A DNA stretch of 64,000 bases from Nocardia miyunensis NBRC 108239. GTDB taxonomy: Bacteria; Actinomycetota; Actinomycetes; Mycobacteriales; Mycobacteriaceae. The notes under the pieces are model-generated. The model did not search any database, was not told the origin of the DNA, and worked only from the letters and a program-made list of their open reading frames with translations. Positions 25,496 through 34,364 of this stretch are shown piece by piece. Position 1 is the stretch's first letter. Each line of letters begins with the position of its first letter. The stretch is taken from the NCBI RefSeq assembly GCF_001613065.1, contig NZ_BDBQ01000034.1:124001-188000 (forward strand), written 5' to 3'. A program made the translations under genes and the position numbers.

Positions 25496-26544
25496 CGGCA
25501 ATCCTTCAGGTACGTGGGCCGATTCACCTTCTGGGCGTATCCGCTCAGCGCGCACATGAACGAGTCGATGAACGCGCCGTCGGGTCCGTTGCCGACCAAT
25601 TCCTGACCGGTGCCGGTGGCATTGGCGAACAGTCGCCACGGCACCGGAAGGATCTGCAGGATGTTTCGCAGCAGATCGTCGTGACCGGCCAGCATCCCGG
25701 TCATCTGCCGCAGATTCGTGAGCAGTTGCTGTATTTCGGCGCGGTCGCCCACCGCGATCGGCTCGAGCTGCTGGATCAGCGTCGTGGCGGCGTTGAGCAG
25801 ATTCACCACGGCCTGCTGCCGGGAGATGATCTGCGACAACACATTCCGACCCTGGGTGATCAACTGCGCGAGTTCGGCCTTCTGCTGTATCAGCACGTTC
25901 GTCACCTGCTGCGTGCTGGCGAGCAGGGAGCCCAATTGATTGCGCCGGTCCGCGATCACGGTCGCGAGGTCCTTGACGTTCTGCAGCACCTCGGGCACCA
26001 GCTTCGGCGTGCCCTGCAACTGGGTGCTCAGTTCCTGCATGGAGGTGGCGATCCGATCGGCATCCATCCCGCCGAAGGTGGTCGTGGCATTCTCCAGTGC
26101 GGTCTGCAAATTGTAGGGAACCTCGGTGTCGGACAACGGAATAACGTTGTCGCGCAGATGTCCCGAACCCGCGGGCCGCAATTCGACATAACGCGATCCC
26201 AGCAGCGTGGTCAGTTTGATCGCGGCCTTGGTGTCCTTGCCCAACGGTAGATCCCGGTGCAGTTTCATGGTGAGCACCACGTGGTCGCCGTCGAGCCGGG
26301 TTCCGGTGACCGTGCCGACCTGAATACCGGCCAGCGTCACCGCATCCCCCGCCCCGACCCCGGCCGCCTGAGCGAAATCCGCGGTGTAGGTGTCATCGCC
26401 CACATGCAGCGAGTTCACGAAGACCGTGATGCCGACGACGACCACGAGCGCGACCATCGCGACGATGCCGATGCGCAGTTTGCCGTGCTCCTCGAGCGGA
26501 CGTCCACGCATCCGCTGCCACATTTGCCTGAGTCGTCTCACCAT
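25492..26544 (-). CDS. mceC: Mce family protein MceC
   Basis: A 350-residue Mce protein with one N-terminal anchor (RIGIVAMVALVVVVGITVFVN, about 23-43) and an Mce domain (DDTYTADFAQAAGVGAGDAVTLAG). The following alpha-helical region contains many Gln residues and ends in a KVNRPTYLKDC motif. It starts 5 nt after mceB and overlaps mceD. It would be one of six different strands of the hexameric Mce tube. Confidence 0.88.
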   Translation of the reverse strand: MVRRLRQMWQRMRGRPLEEHGKLRIGIVAMVALVVVVGITVFVNSLHVGDDTYTADFAQAAGVGAGDAVTLAGIQVGTVTGTRLDGDHVVLTMKLHRDLPLGKDTKAAIKLTTLLGSRYVELRPAGSGHLRDNVIPLSDTEVPYNLQTALENATTTFGGMDADRIATSMQELSTQLQGTPKLVPEVLQNVKDLATVIADRRNQLGSLLASTQQVTNVLIQQKAELAQLITQGRNVLSQIISRQQAVVNLLNAATTLIQQLEPIAVGDRAEIQQLLTNLRQMTGMLAGHDDLLRNILQILPVPWRLFANATGTGQELVGNGPDGAFIDSFMCALSGYAQKVNRPTYLKDCR

Positions 26545-26549
26545 AATCC

Positions 26550-27587
26550 CTATCGACAGATCGCCGAATTCTCGACCTTGCCACTGGGCGTCGTCATCCC
26601 GAGAATCGTCGACATCAGCGGGTCGATTCCGGGAACGGCGCTCACTTGCACATTGCAGACGTACGCGTTGAGGTACGCGCCGGTGTTGGTGATGCGGGAC
26701 AGGCCCTTCAACATGTACGGCAGGTTGAATCCCAGATACTCGAACTTCTGTTTATTGGTGATGAAATGCTGCGCGAATCCCGGCTGGCGGACGACGAAAT
26801 CGTTCATCGCCGGCGCAGCGCCGCGCACCACGGCCGCCGCGCGACCGACCACCGCCGAGATCGAACTGACCTGCCCGAACAGCGCGTCGCGATCCTGCGA
26901 CAGACCGTCGAAGATCCGCCGCGTCTGCTGCACGACCGTCTGTAGATTGCCGCTCTGGCGCGCCAGATCCGACATCACCCCGGCGAGATTGTCGATGATC
27001 TGCCCCAGGATCTGATCCGGGCCCGAAAAGGCTTGTGCCAGTTGGGAAGTCTGCGTGATCAGCGAGGTGATCGCGCCGTTGTCACCCTGTAGCGCCCGGA
27101 CCACCGCGGTGGTGATGTTGTCCACCTGCTTGGGGTCGAGCATGCTGAACAGCGGCTCGAATCCGTTGAGCAGCTTGGAGATGTCGAACGACGGCTCGGT
27201 GTGCGCGAGCGGGATCTGCCCGCCCGGCGGCAGCACCCTCGGATCGCCGTAATTGCCCAGCGACAGACCGACATAGCGCTGCCCGATCAGGTTCTGATAC
27301 GTGACCGATGCGGCGGTATTTCCGTACAGCACCTGATCGTGCTGCACCTCGAAGGTCACCTTGGCGTTGACGCCGTCGAGTTCGACCGCCTTGACCCGGC
27401 CGACCCGCACTCCGGCCATCCGCACGTCATCACCCGAGTGCAGTCCGGACACGTCGGTGAACACGGCCGAGTAGCTGTCGGTGCGCCCACTCACGCTGCG
27501 CGCCAGGGTGATATAGACCATCCAGGTCAGCACGATCGAGACCGTCAGGAACAGGATCAGGCCGATCAGCGGTTTGCGGTAGCTCAT
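26550..27587 (-). CDS. mceB: Mce family protein MceB
   Basis: A 345-residue Mce protein. The anchor lies at about 8-28 (IGLILFLTVSIVLTWMVYITL), the Mce domain at DSYSAVFTDVSGLHSGDDVRMAGVRVG, and a helical region follows. The end (TTPSGKVENSAICR) matches other MceB proteins. The start overlaps the mceA stop by 4 nt. Confidence 0.88.
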   Translation of the reverse strand: MSYRKPLIGLILFLTVSIVLTWMVYITLARSVSGRTDSYSAVFTDVSGLHSGDDVRMAGVRVGRVKAVELDGVNAKVTFEVQHDQVLYGNTAASVTYQNLIGQRYVGLSLGNYGDPRVLPPGGQIPLAHTEPSFDISKLLNGFEPLFSMLDPKQVDNITTAVVRALQGDNGAITSLITQTSQLAQAFSGPDQILGQIIDNLAGVMSDLARQSGNLQTVVQQTRRIFDGLSQDRDALFGQVSSISAVVGRAAAVVRGAAPAMNDFVVRQPGFAQHFITNKQKFEYLGFNLPYMLKGLSRITNTGAYLNAYVCNVQVSAVPGIDPLMSTILGMTTPSGKVENSAICR

Positions 27588-28891
27588 CGAGGCGCTCCTG
27601 ACTGGTCGGCGGGCTGCGTATCCGAGGCCGGCGTGAGGGTCACCGAGTTGTCCCGCAGCAGCGGACCGACGATCAGATCCGTTGCGGCATTGGGCTTTCC
27701 GCCCAGAATCGAGGCGATCTGCCGCTGTTCACGCGCACTGCCGACATCACCGACGTTGCCGCCGGTGTAACTCGCGGGCGCGGTGTGCGGAGCGACGATG
27801 GTGGGTCCTCCGGCCGGGCCGGTCGCGCAGCTCGGGCCCACCAGATTGCCGTATCGCGGGCAATCCGCACGGGTGTACTGCTTGTGCGGAGTGAGTTCGA
27901 TGATGATCTTGCCGGTCATGTTCTGCGTCTTGGGATTCCACAGCGTGCGGAACTTGCTGGACAGGTTCGTCTCCGAGGTCGTCATCTGCATGAAATTCGC
28001 ACTGCCCCTTGCCAGTACATCCAGCACAGGGGAGAACTTGCTGGTCATGTTGGTGATGGTTCCGGTGTTGTGCTCGAGCGCCGCGCCGATCGTCCCGGTG
28101 GTGGTCAAACCGCCACTGAGCAAGGCGGACAACTGATCTCGCTGTTCGGCGACGGTGCGCAGCGGGCCCACCGCATTGTGCACCGCGCTGAGCAGATCCG
28201 GTGCGGAATCGCGCAGTCCGGTCAGTGCGTCGGCGAGGGTGCCGAGCATCGAGGCCCTGCCGTCCGGGGCCATGACCCCGTTGAACGCCTGGGCGATTCG
28301 GGTCAGCTCGGCGCCGGCCCGCGCGGCCTGGGCGCCGTGCCCGGCCGTGGCCTGTTCGACCGTGGTCAAGATGCCCAGCACCGGATCGGACTCCGAACGT
28401 CCGGCCGCGGCGACGATCTTGTCCAGGGCGGTCAGCGAGGTCTGCAACCGCACGGTCGCCAGGCTCCGATCCTCGGCGATGTGCGCGCCCGAGGCCAGCG
28501 ACCGGCCCTGGCCGTTGTAGACCAGTTGCACCGAGGGCACGGCGAATACGTTGCTGGGCACCACGCGCGCGGTCACCGTGCTCGGAATTCCCGTGGAGTA
28601 CTGCGGCAGCAGGGAGATGTGCACGTGATTCGGCCCGCCGTCGGTGGACGGGGTGACGCTGTCCACCATGCCGACCAGCACGCCCTCGTACTTCACATCG
28701 GATTTGCTGGGCAGGCCGTCGCCGACGTTCACCAGATCGGCGGTGACCTGCACGGTCTTGTCGAACACGCCCTGGGATCGGGCGATCATCGCGACCCCGA
28801 TCAGCACGAGCACGACCAGGAATCCCAGCCCGCGCAGGAAAAGTTTCCAGTTGGGCAGGACCTTGCCGTCGGATTCGAATGCAATGGACAT
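27584..28891 (-). CDS. mceA: Mce family protein MceA
   Basis: A 435-residue first Mce protein. The anchor is GLGFLVVLVLIGVAMIA (about 21-37), followed by the Mce domain (VQVTADLVNVGDGLPSKSDVKYEG). A helical stretch follows, then a C-terminal Pro/Ala-rich tail with the cysteine pair CPRYGN...SCAT. It lies 3 nt after yrbEB. The order yrbEA-yrbEB-mceA-F is the standard gene order of mycobacterial and nocardial mce operons. Confidence 0.88.
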   Translation of the reverse strand: MSIAFESDGKVLPNWKLFLRGLGFLVVLVLIGVAMIARSQGVFDKTVQVTADLVNVGDGLPSKSDVKYEGVLVGMVDSVTPSTDGGPNHVHISLLPQYSTGIPSTVTARVVPSNVFAVPSVQLVYNGQGRSLASGAHIAEDRSLATVRLQTSLTALDKIVAAAGRSESDPVLGILTTVEQATAGHGAQAARAGAELTRIAQAFNGVMAPDGRASMLGTLADALTGLRDSAPDLLSAVHNAVGPLRTVAEQRDQLSALLSGGLTTTGTIGAALEHNTGTITNMTSKFSPVLDVLARGSANFMQMTTSETNLSSKFRTLWNPKTQNMTGKIIIELTPHKQYTRADCPRYGNLVGPSCATGPAGGPTIVAPHTAPASYTGGNVGDVGSAREQRQIASILGGKPNAATDLIVGPLLRDNSVTLTPASDTQPADQSGAPR

Positions 28892-28894
28892 CGG

Positions 28895-29749
28895 CTACCC
28901 GCTGATTCTCGCGCCGGAGTTGAAACCCCACAGCGTCAGTGTCAACATCAGATCCACGAAGATCATCACGGTGATGCTCGCGCGCATCGCCCGCCCGGCC
29001 GCCACCCCGACGCCCTGCGGGCCGCCCGAGGCGTAGAAGCCGAAATAGCATTGAATCGTCGTGGTAGTTACGACGAAAACAATCGCCTTCACCAGGGAAT
29101 AAATAATGTCCGACCCGCTGAGCACCAGGCGGAAATAGTGTTCGTAGGTGCCCGGCGACTGACCGCCCGCCACGCCGACGACGATTTCCACGCCCAGATA
29201 GCTGACCGCCAGACAGGCCAGATACAGCGGAATCATCGCCACGATCGAGGCCAGCATCCGGGTGGTGACCAGATACGGAATCGGGCGAATGGCGATCGCG
29301 TCGAGGGCATCGATCTCCTCGGCGATCCGCATGGATCCCAGCTGCGCGGTGAATCGGCAGCCCGCCTGCGCGGCGAAGGCGATCGAGGCCATGATCGGCG
29401 CGAGTTCGCGGGTCGCCACGGTCGAGGCGATCATGCCCGTCGCGGGGGCCATACCCAGTAGTTTCAGCGCGCTGAACCCCTCGATGCCGACGACGACGCC
29501 CGCCGCGGCCCCGAGGACGAGAATCACCTGCGCGGTGCCGCCGCCGACCACGATGGAACCGTTGCCCCAGGTCACATTCGACAGAATCTTGAGGAATTCG
29601 GCCCGATAATGCCGCAGCACCACGGGAATTCCGCCGATCATCCGGAAGAAGAATGTGGCCATATAGCCCAGTCGCATGACCGGTACCGCTGCCGTGTTCC
29701 CGGCGACCACCGCCGTTTTCGTGCCCGGGAAATAGTACCGTGATGCCAT
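28895..29749 (-). CDS. yrbEB: YrbE/MlaE-type permease, second subunit
   Basis: A 284-residue integral membrane protein of the MlaE permease family. It has several hydrophobic spans (about 55-75, 90-115, 160-185, 205-230, 245-275) and the conserved EEIDALDAIAIRPIPYLVTTR loop that faces the ATPase. With the YrbEA protein it would form the inner-membrane channel under the Mce tube. ATG 29749 overlaps the yrbEA stop (TGATG); open frame further upstream is antisense-like and lies inside yrbEA. Confidence 0.9.
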   Translation of the reverse strand: MASRYYFPGTKTAVVAGNTAAVPVMRLGYMATFFFRMIGGIPVVLRHYRAEFLKILSNVTWGNGSIVVGGGTAQVILVLGAAAGVVVGIEGFSALKLLGMAPATGMIASTVATRELAPIMASIAFAAQAGCRFTAQLGSMRIAEEIDALDAIAIRPIPYLVTTRMLASIVAMIPLYLACLAVSYLGVEIVVGVAGGQSPGTYEHYFRLVLSGSDIIYSLVKAIVFVVTTTTIQCYFGFYASGGPQGVGVAAGRAMRASITVMIFVDLMLTLTLWGFNSGARISG

Positions 29750-30612
29750 CAGAGAGTCGTCCTCGGAAACAGCAGGGTGTACAGCTCGGTGAATCCGGCG
29801 TTCACGATCATCAGCAGCACGATGGACGCGACCACCGCGGCGTTGACCGAATTGGCCACACCGCCGGGCCCGCCCTTGGTACTCAATCCTTTCTGGCACG
29901 AGACGAGCGTGACGATCACGCCGAAGGTGATGGCCTTGACCATCGCCAACCACAGATCGCCGATGGTGGCGAAGGAGGAGAACGTCGCGAGATAACTGCC
30001 CGGGACGCCATTCTGGGCATAGACGTTGAACAGATATCCGCCGAGGAATCCGACGAAACAGCTCAGTCCGGTCAGGCCCATCGCGACCAGAATCCCGGCC
30101 GCCAGCCGGGGCACCACCAGCATCCGCAGCGCCGAGACGCCCATGACCTCCATCGCGTCGATCTCCTCGCGGATCGTGCGCGCGCCGAGGTCCGAGCAGA
30201 TCGCTGAGCCGACCGCGGCCGCCAGCAGAATGGCCGTGACCAGCGGGGCGACCTGGCGGATCACCGCGAGGCCGCCCGCGGCGCCGGCCAGCGACGTCGC
30301 GCCGACCTGCCCGGCCAGCAGGCCGAACTGGATCGACATGGTGGCGCTGATCGGCAACGCCACCGCGACGGTCGGCACCACGGCGGTCTTGGCCATGAAC
30401 GTCGCCTGCTGCACGAACTCCCGGAACGGAAACTGCCCGGTGGCAATGTCGGTGCACAGGTATCGGATGGCCTGAACGCCCAGAATGACTTGTCCGCCTA
30501 CGGTTTCCAGCGAGGCGAGCGGGTGGCGGCGCAGATACCCACCGGTCCACCGCTTGATCTCACCGACCGCCGACTGCCCGGCGACGTCCGTTCCGGCCGC
30601 TGGTGCGCTCAT
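29749..30612 (-). CDS. yrbEA: YrbE/MlaE-type permease, first subunit
   Basis: A 287-residue MlaE-family permease and the first gene of the mce operon. The coupling-helix motif EEIDAMEVMGVSALRMLVVPR is clear, and five or so membrane spans follow the Q-rich first third. ATG 30612 was chosen because GGAGCGAGG lies just before it. The long leader (about 220-260 nt) upstream holds two operator types, family A and family B. Confidence 0.9.
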   Translation of the reverse strand: MSAPAAGTDVAGQSAVGEIKRWTGGYLRRHPLASLETVGGQVILGVQAIRYLCTDIATGQFPFREFVQQATFMAKTAVVPTVAVALPISATMSIQFGLLAGQVGATSLAGAAGGLAVIRQVAPLVTAILLAAAVGSAICSDLGARTIREEIDAMEVMGVSALRMLVVPRLAAGILVAMGLTGLSCFVGFLGGYLFNVYAQNGVPGSYLATFSSFATIGDLWLAMVKAITFGVIVTLVSCQKGLSTKGGPGGVANSVNAAVVASIVLLMIVNAGFTELYTLLFPRTTL

Positions 30613-30829
30613 CACGGCCTCGCTCCACTCGCCACGGGTTCGGCGGCACTGTCGGTCATCGATTCCTCCCTGATCCGGCGTACTTCCATGCCGCAACCGC
30701 GAGTTGCGCGACCGACGCAGCATGCCGAGCGCTCGGGCAGCACGAGGGCTGCGTACTCGCCCGGCATCGGAGACCGGATCCGCCGGGGGGTGGCCCGGGC
30801 ATCCCGTCTCCTCCTGGAGTAGGAAGCCT

Positions 30830-30860
30830 CATTCTCCTCAAAGGAGAATGTAACCTCCGT
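30830..30860. promoter_or_regulatory. Family A sites at the mce promoter
   Basis: CATTCTCCT-caa-AGGAGAATG is a perfect 9-bp-arm repeat (30830-30850), and AGGAGAAT-gta-ACCTCC (30842-30857) aligns with the 17578 and 59228 sites. The first has the half-sites in reversed order compared with the other copies. It is 220-250 nt upstream of yrbEA. Confidence 0.5.
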
Positions 30861-30877
30861 AACACAGTTACTGTAGC
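30850..30877. promoter_or_regulatory. Family B operator at the mce promoter
   Basis: Half-sites run GTAAC, ctcc, GTAAC, aca, GTTAC, t, GTAGC. The core GTAAC-aca-GTTAC (30859-30871) is a perfect inverted repeat. The whole 28-nt layout matches the one in front of tetR at 60930-60957 at 19 of 28 positions with the same spacing. Confidence 0.65.
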
Positions 30878-30983
30878 AACATTCCGGGCCGGGCAACACC
30901 CTCGACATTCATTCGCCGCCCCCGATCGACGTCCTCGCATGCACTTCCAGTACCTAACGTGCACGCATCTAGTTCGAACAAGT

Positions 30984-31004
30984 GACGAGAGTAGCATTTC
31001 CGTC
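30984..31004. promoter_or_regulatory. Degenerate family A-like site
   Basis: GACGAGAGT-agc-ATTTCCGTC has 6 of 9 arm positions paired and resembles the 17578 site. It lies 370 nt from yrbEA, so its target is unclear. Confidence 0.3.
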
Positions 31005-31549
31005 TAAGGGAAGCTCCGTTTTCACTCTTATCTCGACCGAGTCTGTGATCAGGCACAAAGTCCCTGTCCACGGCTCAGCCGTCCTCAATCGGCGCACTCG
31101 TTGCCGACCGGGACGATCGGCGGGATCCAGCCGCCCGATGCCGGGCCGATCGGCATGCCAGCAAGCCGCGAGGTACTCGACACGTCATCCGCGTCCGAAC
31201 GATGTCGAACGCACATCACCGACAGCACAGCATGTACGGGATCCGCCGACGATGATCCACCCCGAGGGCGCAACGCACCGGGCTATTGGGCGAACCCGCA
31301 AGGGAAGTCCGTCCAGCACGGGGTCAGCGCGCTCGATCCGCTGTCCGGACCGGACATTCCGGGGCCCGGCGGATCCACCGCCGGAACGCTCCCCCGCGAG
31401 CACCTGGGACACGCTGCTGAACACAGCACGAGCGCGAAGACTACGGATCAGCCGAGATGTCCGCACCGGCTGTCTCGACCGAAGAGACAGAGGCGCGAGC
31501 CGTGTTCAGGGGCATGGACGTTTCCGGTCACCCGGAACGGCCCGGATTC

Positions 31550-31744
31550 CTACCAGCGGGTGCGCGGGACGTCGAATTCACCGCACAGTGCACGCCAGAC
31601 GTCGCGTGGATCCACGCCGTCCTCGATGGCCTGGGCGCCGGTTCGGCCGCCCATGGCTAGTAGCACGTGGTCGGATAGCAGGACGTCGCCGCGGGACACC
31701 CCGAATTCGGTATGCAACAGTTCCTGGAATTCCGTCAACCGCAC
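31550..31744 (-). CDS. DUF3046 family protein
   Basis: A 64-residue protein, the typical DUF3046 length. VRLTEFQELLHTEFG, GGRTGAQAIEDGVDPRDVWRALC and FDVP match the family (M. tuberculosis Rv2738c). The function is unknown; the gene normally sits next to recA and recX in mycobacteria. The start is GTG 31744, with only a weak ribosome site. It is 28 nt after the glycosyltransferase stop, which fits the Rv2739c-Rv2738c order. Confidence 0.85.
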   Translation of the reverse strand: MRLTEFQELLHTEFGVSRGDVLLSDHVLLAMGGRTGAQAIEDGVDPRDVWRALCGEFDVPRTRW

Positions 31745-31772
31745 CGTGCCGAGGCTACAGGTCGCGGGCGGC

Positions 31773-32936
31773 TCAGTGGGAGCGGGCGCGGTCCAGGACG
31801 CGATGACAGATCTCGACCGGATCGGCCACCTCGGCGGCGCTCGCCGCGGCGGCCCGCGCGGCGGTGGTGAAGGACCGATCCGCGAGCACGGTGTGCACAG
31901 CGGACCGAACTGCCTCGGCGGTGAACGGCCGCACCAGGACCGAACTGCCTTGGCGCACAGCGCGATTGGAGAGTTCCCACTGATCGCCACCGCCCGGGAC
32001 GGTCACGATCGGCACACCGGCCAGCAGCGACTTCGCCAGCAGCCCGTGTCCGCCGCCGCCGACCACGACCGATGCGTGAGCCAGCAGCTCGTCCTGGCGG
32101 CCCAGCCCCGCGGTGGCCCACGACGGCAGATCCGCGGGCGGGCTGTCGAGGGTCGACAACGCAACCCGCACACCGGCCCCGTCCAGCGCCTCCAGCAGCG
32201 TCTGCGCCATCCCGGACACACCCGTGTGCGCGGTCGAGGGCGCGACCACGACCAGCGGATCGTCCCCGGGCGGCAGCGGCAGCACCTCGGCGGTCGGCTC
32301 CCACAGCAGCGGGCCGACCACATGCGCGTCCTGCGGCCAGTCCGGCCGCGGCACCTCGAGCGCGGGCAGGGTGGCGATCAGCCGGGCCGCTGGCCCCGGG
32401 TCCTGTGCGGGCAGACCGACACTCGCGCGGGCGACCGATCGTTGACGCTCGCCTCGGGCGATCGCGCGCCCGGTCATGCCGCGCAGCACCGCATCCCGCG
32501 CGCGCCCGCGCAATCCCTCCCCCGGCGCGAGGCCACTGCCGATGGGCGGCAACGCTTTCGACGGCAGATACAGCGGATGCGGGGACAGCTCCAGCCACGG
32601 CACCCCGATCCGCTCGGCGGCCATCCCGCCACCGACCGTGAGCACATCGGCGATCACCAATTCCGGCAGCATCGCCCCGAGTTCGGGCAGGATCTCGGTG
32701 GAGATGTGCGCGGCGCGCTCGTGAATGCGCTGTCCGGCATCGAGATCGTCGTCCTGCGCGCGCGGCGCGAGGCCCTTCAGCCGCCGCACCCCGATTCCCG
32801 ACGCCCGCGCCGCGTCGAGCCAGCGCGGACCGGTGAACAGCACCGGCTCGTCACCCGCCGCCAGCAACCGCAGACACAGCGCGATCGCCGGAAACGCATG
32901 TCCCGGATCCGGTCCCGCGACCACAGCAACTCGCAT
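31773..32936 (-). CDS. GT-B glycosyltransferase (MGT/erythromycin-type; Rv2739c-like)
   Basis: A 387-residue GT-B fold protein. The N-terminal RVAVVAGPDPGHAFPAIALC opens the acceptor domain, and VVVGGGGHGLLAKSLLAGVPIVTVPGGGDQ carries the donor-sugar signature of the GT1/MGT family. The acceptor is not known; the M. tuberculosis neighbour in the same position is annotated as an alanine-rich transferase. ATG 32936 gives the normal start of the fold. It is divergent from the HD-domain fragment at 33004. Confidence 0.82.
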   Translation of the reverse strand: MRVAVVAGPDPGHAFPAIALCLRLLAAGDEPVLFTGPRWLDAARASGIGVRRLKGLAPRAQDDDLDAGQRIHERAAHISTEILPELGAMLPELVIADVLTVGGGMAAERIGVPWLELSPHPLYLPSKALPPIGSGLAPGEGLRGRARDAVLRGMTGRAIARGERQRSVARASVGLPAQDPGPAARLIATLPALEVPRPDWPQDAHVVGPLLWEPTAEVLPLPPGDDPLVVVAPSTAHTGVSGMAQTLLEALDGAGVRVALSTLDSPPADLPSWATAGLGRQDELLAHASVVVGGGGHGLLAKSLLAGVPIVTVPGGGDQWELSNRAVRQGSSVLVRPFTAEAVRSAVHTVLADRSFTTAARAAAASAAEVADPVEICHRVLDRARSH

Positions 32937-33003
32937 CCGCCCAGCCTGCCACATGGCTCCGGCACGCGTAGACGGGGCCGCGAGCACGCGCTGGTTAGCA
33001 TGA

Positions 33004-33420
33004 CAGCACGGGGGCGAGGAACTCCAGATCGCCGGCCTGGTGCACGACATCGGCCATCTGCTCGTCCCCGGCGACGACGCCGGGCACGGTCGCACCGGCG
33101 CGGCCGCGGTGCGCGAGCTGCTCGGCACGCGGGTCGCGCGACTGGTCGAACCGCACGTCGTCGCGAAACGCTATCTGGCGGCGACGGATTCGCAGCATGC
33201 GGCGAAGCTGTCCGCCTCGAGCCGACGCACCCTCGTCAGCCAGGGCGGCCCGATGACCAGCACCGAGGCCGTCGCATTCGAGGCCGATCCGGAATTCGCC
33301 GCCGCGCTGGCCCTGCGCCGGGCCGACGATGCGGGCAAGGTCGTCGGGCTCGCGGTGGCGCCGCTGGAATTCTGGCGTCCGGTGATCGAGCGGGTCGCGG
33401 CCGCTCAGCCACGAATGTAG
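33004..33420 (+). pseudogene. N-terminally truncated HD-domain oxygenase (PhnZ-like) remnant
   Basis: From residue LVHDIGHLL on, the sequence follows HD-domain phosphonate-degradation oxygenases: DDAGHGRTGAAAV, VEPHVVAKRYLAATD, SSRRTLVSQGGPMT and RRADDAGKVVGL. Family members have about 45-50 further residues before the HD motif, including an early metal histidine. Here a TGA lies 12 codons before the HD motif, and no matching sequence is seen in the other frames. GTG 33040 could still start a short protein, but it would lack part of the metal site. The 3-prime end overlaps the PIG-L gene by 16 nt. Confidence 0.6.
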
Positions 33421-34124
33421 AACAGCTCGAATCCGACCGCCCGCTCGGCCGGGAAACCCTCGATCGGCGCGGTGGCGGCCTCCACGATCGCCCGCGCCCG
33501 CACCGGAACCGGCGAGGATCCCAGCGCCGCGAGGTAACGGCTGTGCGCCAGAATGGATTCCGTCGCCGCCTCGATCGAATCGGTGACATCGACCGCGTGC
33601 GTGACAACGGGTCCGGTCACCGCCGCCCACCGGGCCGTCCAGATCGGCAGGCCGCTCAACTCCGTGAAGATCCACTCGTTGGCGGCGTCGGCGATGGCAT
33701 CGAGTGCGGCTCGCCCGACCGCGCGGTGGTCGGCGCTGTTGGCGCGACCCGGCGCCCAGGTGTCGTGGAAGTTGTACAGCACGACCATTTCCGGACGATA
33801 CCGCCGGATCGCCCGCGCCAAATCCCGTCGCAGCGCCAGGCTCTCCTCGATCCTGCCGTCCGGGTAATCGAGGAATTCCACGTCCTGCACACCCACGGCA
33901 TTGGCGGCGGTGAGCTCCTCCTTCTCGCGCAGCGGTCCGGTCTGAGCCGGGGGCAATCCAGCGATACCGGCCTCGCCGCGACTGACCAACACATAGCGGA
34001 TCCGCTTGCCCTGCTTGGTCCACCGATGCACCGCAGCCGCGGCTTCGTACTCGATATCGCCGGGATGCGCGACGACGACGAGTCCGGTCTTCCAGTCCTC
34101 GGGTACCTGATGCATGGGTCCCAT
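33405..34124 (-). CDS. PIG-L/LmbE family deacetylase with altered metal-site motif
   Basis: A 239-residue PIG-L family protein, whose members remove N-acetyl groups from sugar conjugates (MshB, LmbE types). The core VVVAHPGDIEYEAAAAV replaces the normal AHPDDxE: the first Asp, the proposed general base in MshB, is Gly (codon GGC). YPDGRIE, FHDTW and NSADHRAVGRAALDA are otherwise typical, with a late metal histidine. ATG 34124 was taken because GGTGA precedes it; ATG 34139 and 34115 are alternatives. Activity is therefore doubtful. Confidence 0.8.
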   Translation of the reverse strand: MGPMHQVPEDWKTGLVVVAHPGDIEYEAAAAVHRWTKQGKRIRYVLVSRGEAGIAGLPPAQTGPLREKEELTAANAVGVQDVEFLDYPDGRIEESLALRRDLARAIRRYRPEMVVLYNFHDTWAPGRANSADHRAVGRAALDAIADAANEWIFTELSGLPIWTARWAAVTGPVVTHAVDVTDSIEAATESILAHSRYLAALGSSPVPVRARAIVEAATAPIEGFPAERAVGFELFYIRG

Positions 34125-34146
34125 TGAATCACCGCGCATACGAACG

Positions 34147-34174
34147 GGCCGCCCGGAACGGATTCCGAGCGGCC
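34147..34174 (-). terminator. Hairpin terminator between the 58-aa gene and the PIG-L gene
   Basis: GGCCGC plus CGGAA pair with TTCCG plus GCGGCC, with one internal mismatch and a 4-nt loop. It lies just after the stop of the small membrane-protein gene on the same strand. Confidence 0.6.
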
Positions 34175-34187
34175 GTCGCAGTGCGGT

Positions 34188-34364
34188 CTACAGCTTGTCG
34201 ACCGTCGATTTCGAGCCCGACACAGCCTTGTAGAGCAGGTACAGCCCGAACACGACCAGGCTGATCATCAGGATCGGGAACAGCGCCTTGACCAGCGCCC
34301 CGACCACGATCAACACCAGCCACACGACTGCGACCACGCCCAGAATCTTCCAGAACATGCTCAT
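34188..34364 (-). CDS. Small membrane protein, 58 aa
   Basis: A short gene reading MSMFWKILGVVAVVWLVL and onward. Nearly the whole first 45 residues are hydrophobic (one long or two short spans), followed by YKAVSGSKSTVDKL. GGGAGGATAGGA lies immediately upstream of ATG 34364, one of the best ribosome sites in the window, and a hairpin follows the stop, so it is very likely expressed. I recognise no family. It could be a phospholemman-like or holin-like small membrane protein; no function is claimed. Confidence 0.7.
   Translation of the reverse strand: MSMFWKILGVVAVVWLVLIVVGALVKALFPILMISLVVFGLYLLYKAVSGSKSTVDKL

Larger units (their letters stand above)
30613..31549. promoter_or_regulatory. Mce promoter region and following non-coding interval
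   Basis: These 937 bp contain no convincing gene. The yrbEA-proximal part (30820-31010) holds the family A and B sites. From 31005 to 31460 I see only short, unlike open frames. CTGTCTC and GAGACAG form a 7-bp hairpin at 31470-31490, downstream of the leftward DUF3046 gene and possibly its terminator. In M. tuberculosis recA and recX follow the DUF3046 gene here; they are absent. Confidence 0.5.

Noticed and set aside
31085..31273. Short leftward open frame in the mce leader interval
   Set aside because: 62 codons without a ribosome site or family resemblance.
31101..34127. A rightward open frame of about 1000 codons across the mce leader and glycosyltransferase
   Set aside because: It runs antisense to the DUF3046, glycosyltransferase and PIG-L genes, which have clear family matches; its composition is that of a shadow frame.
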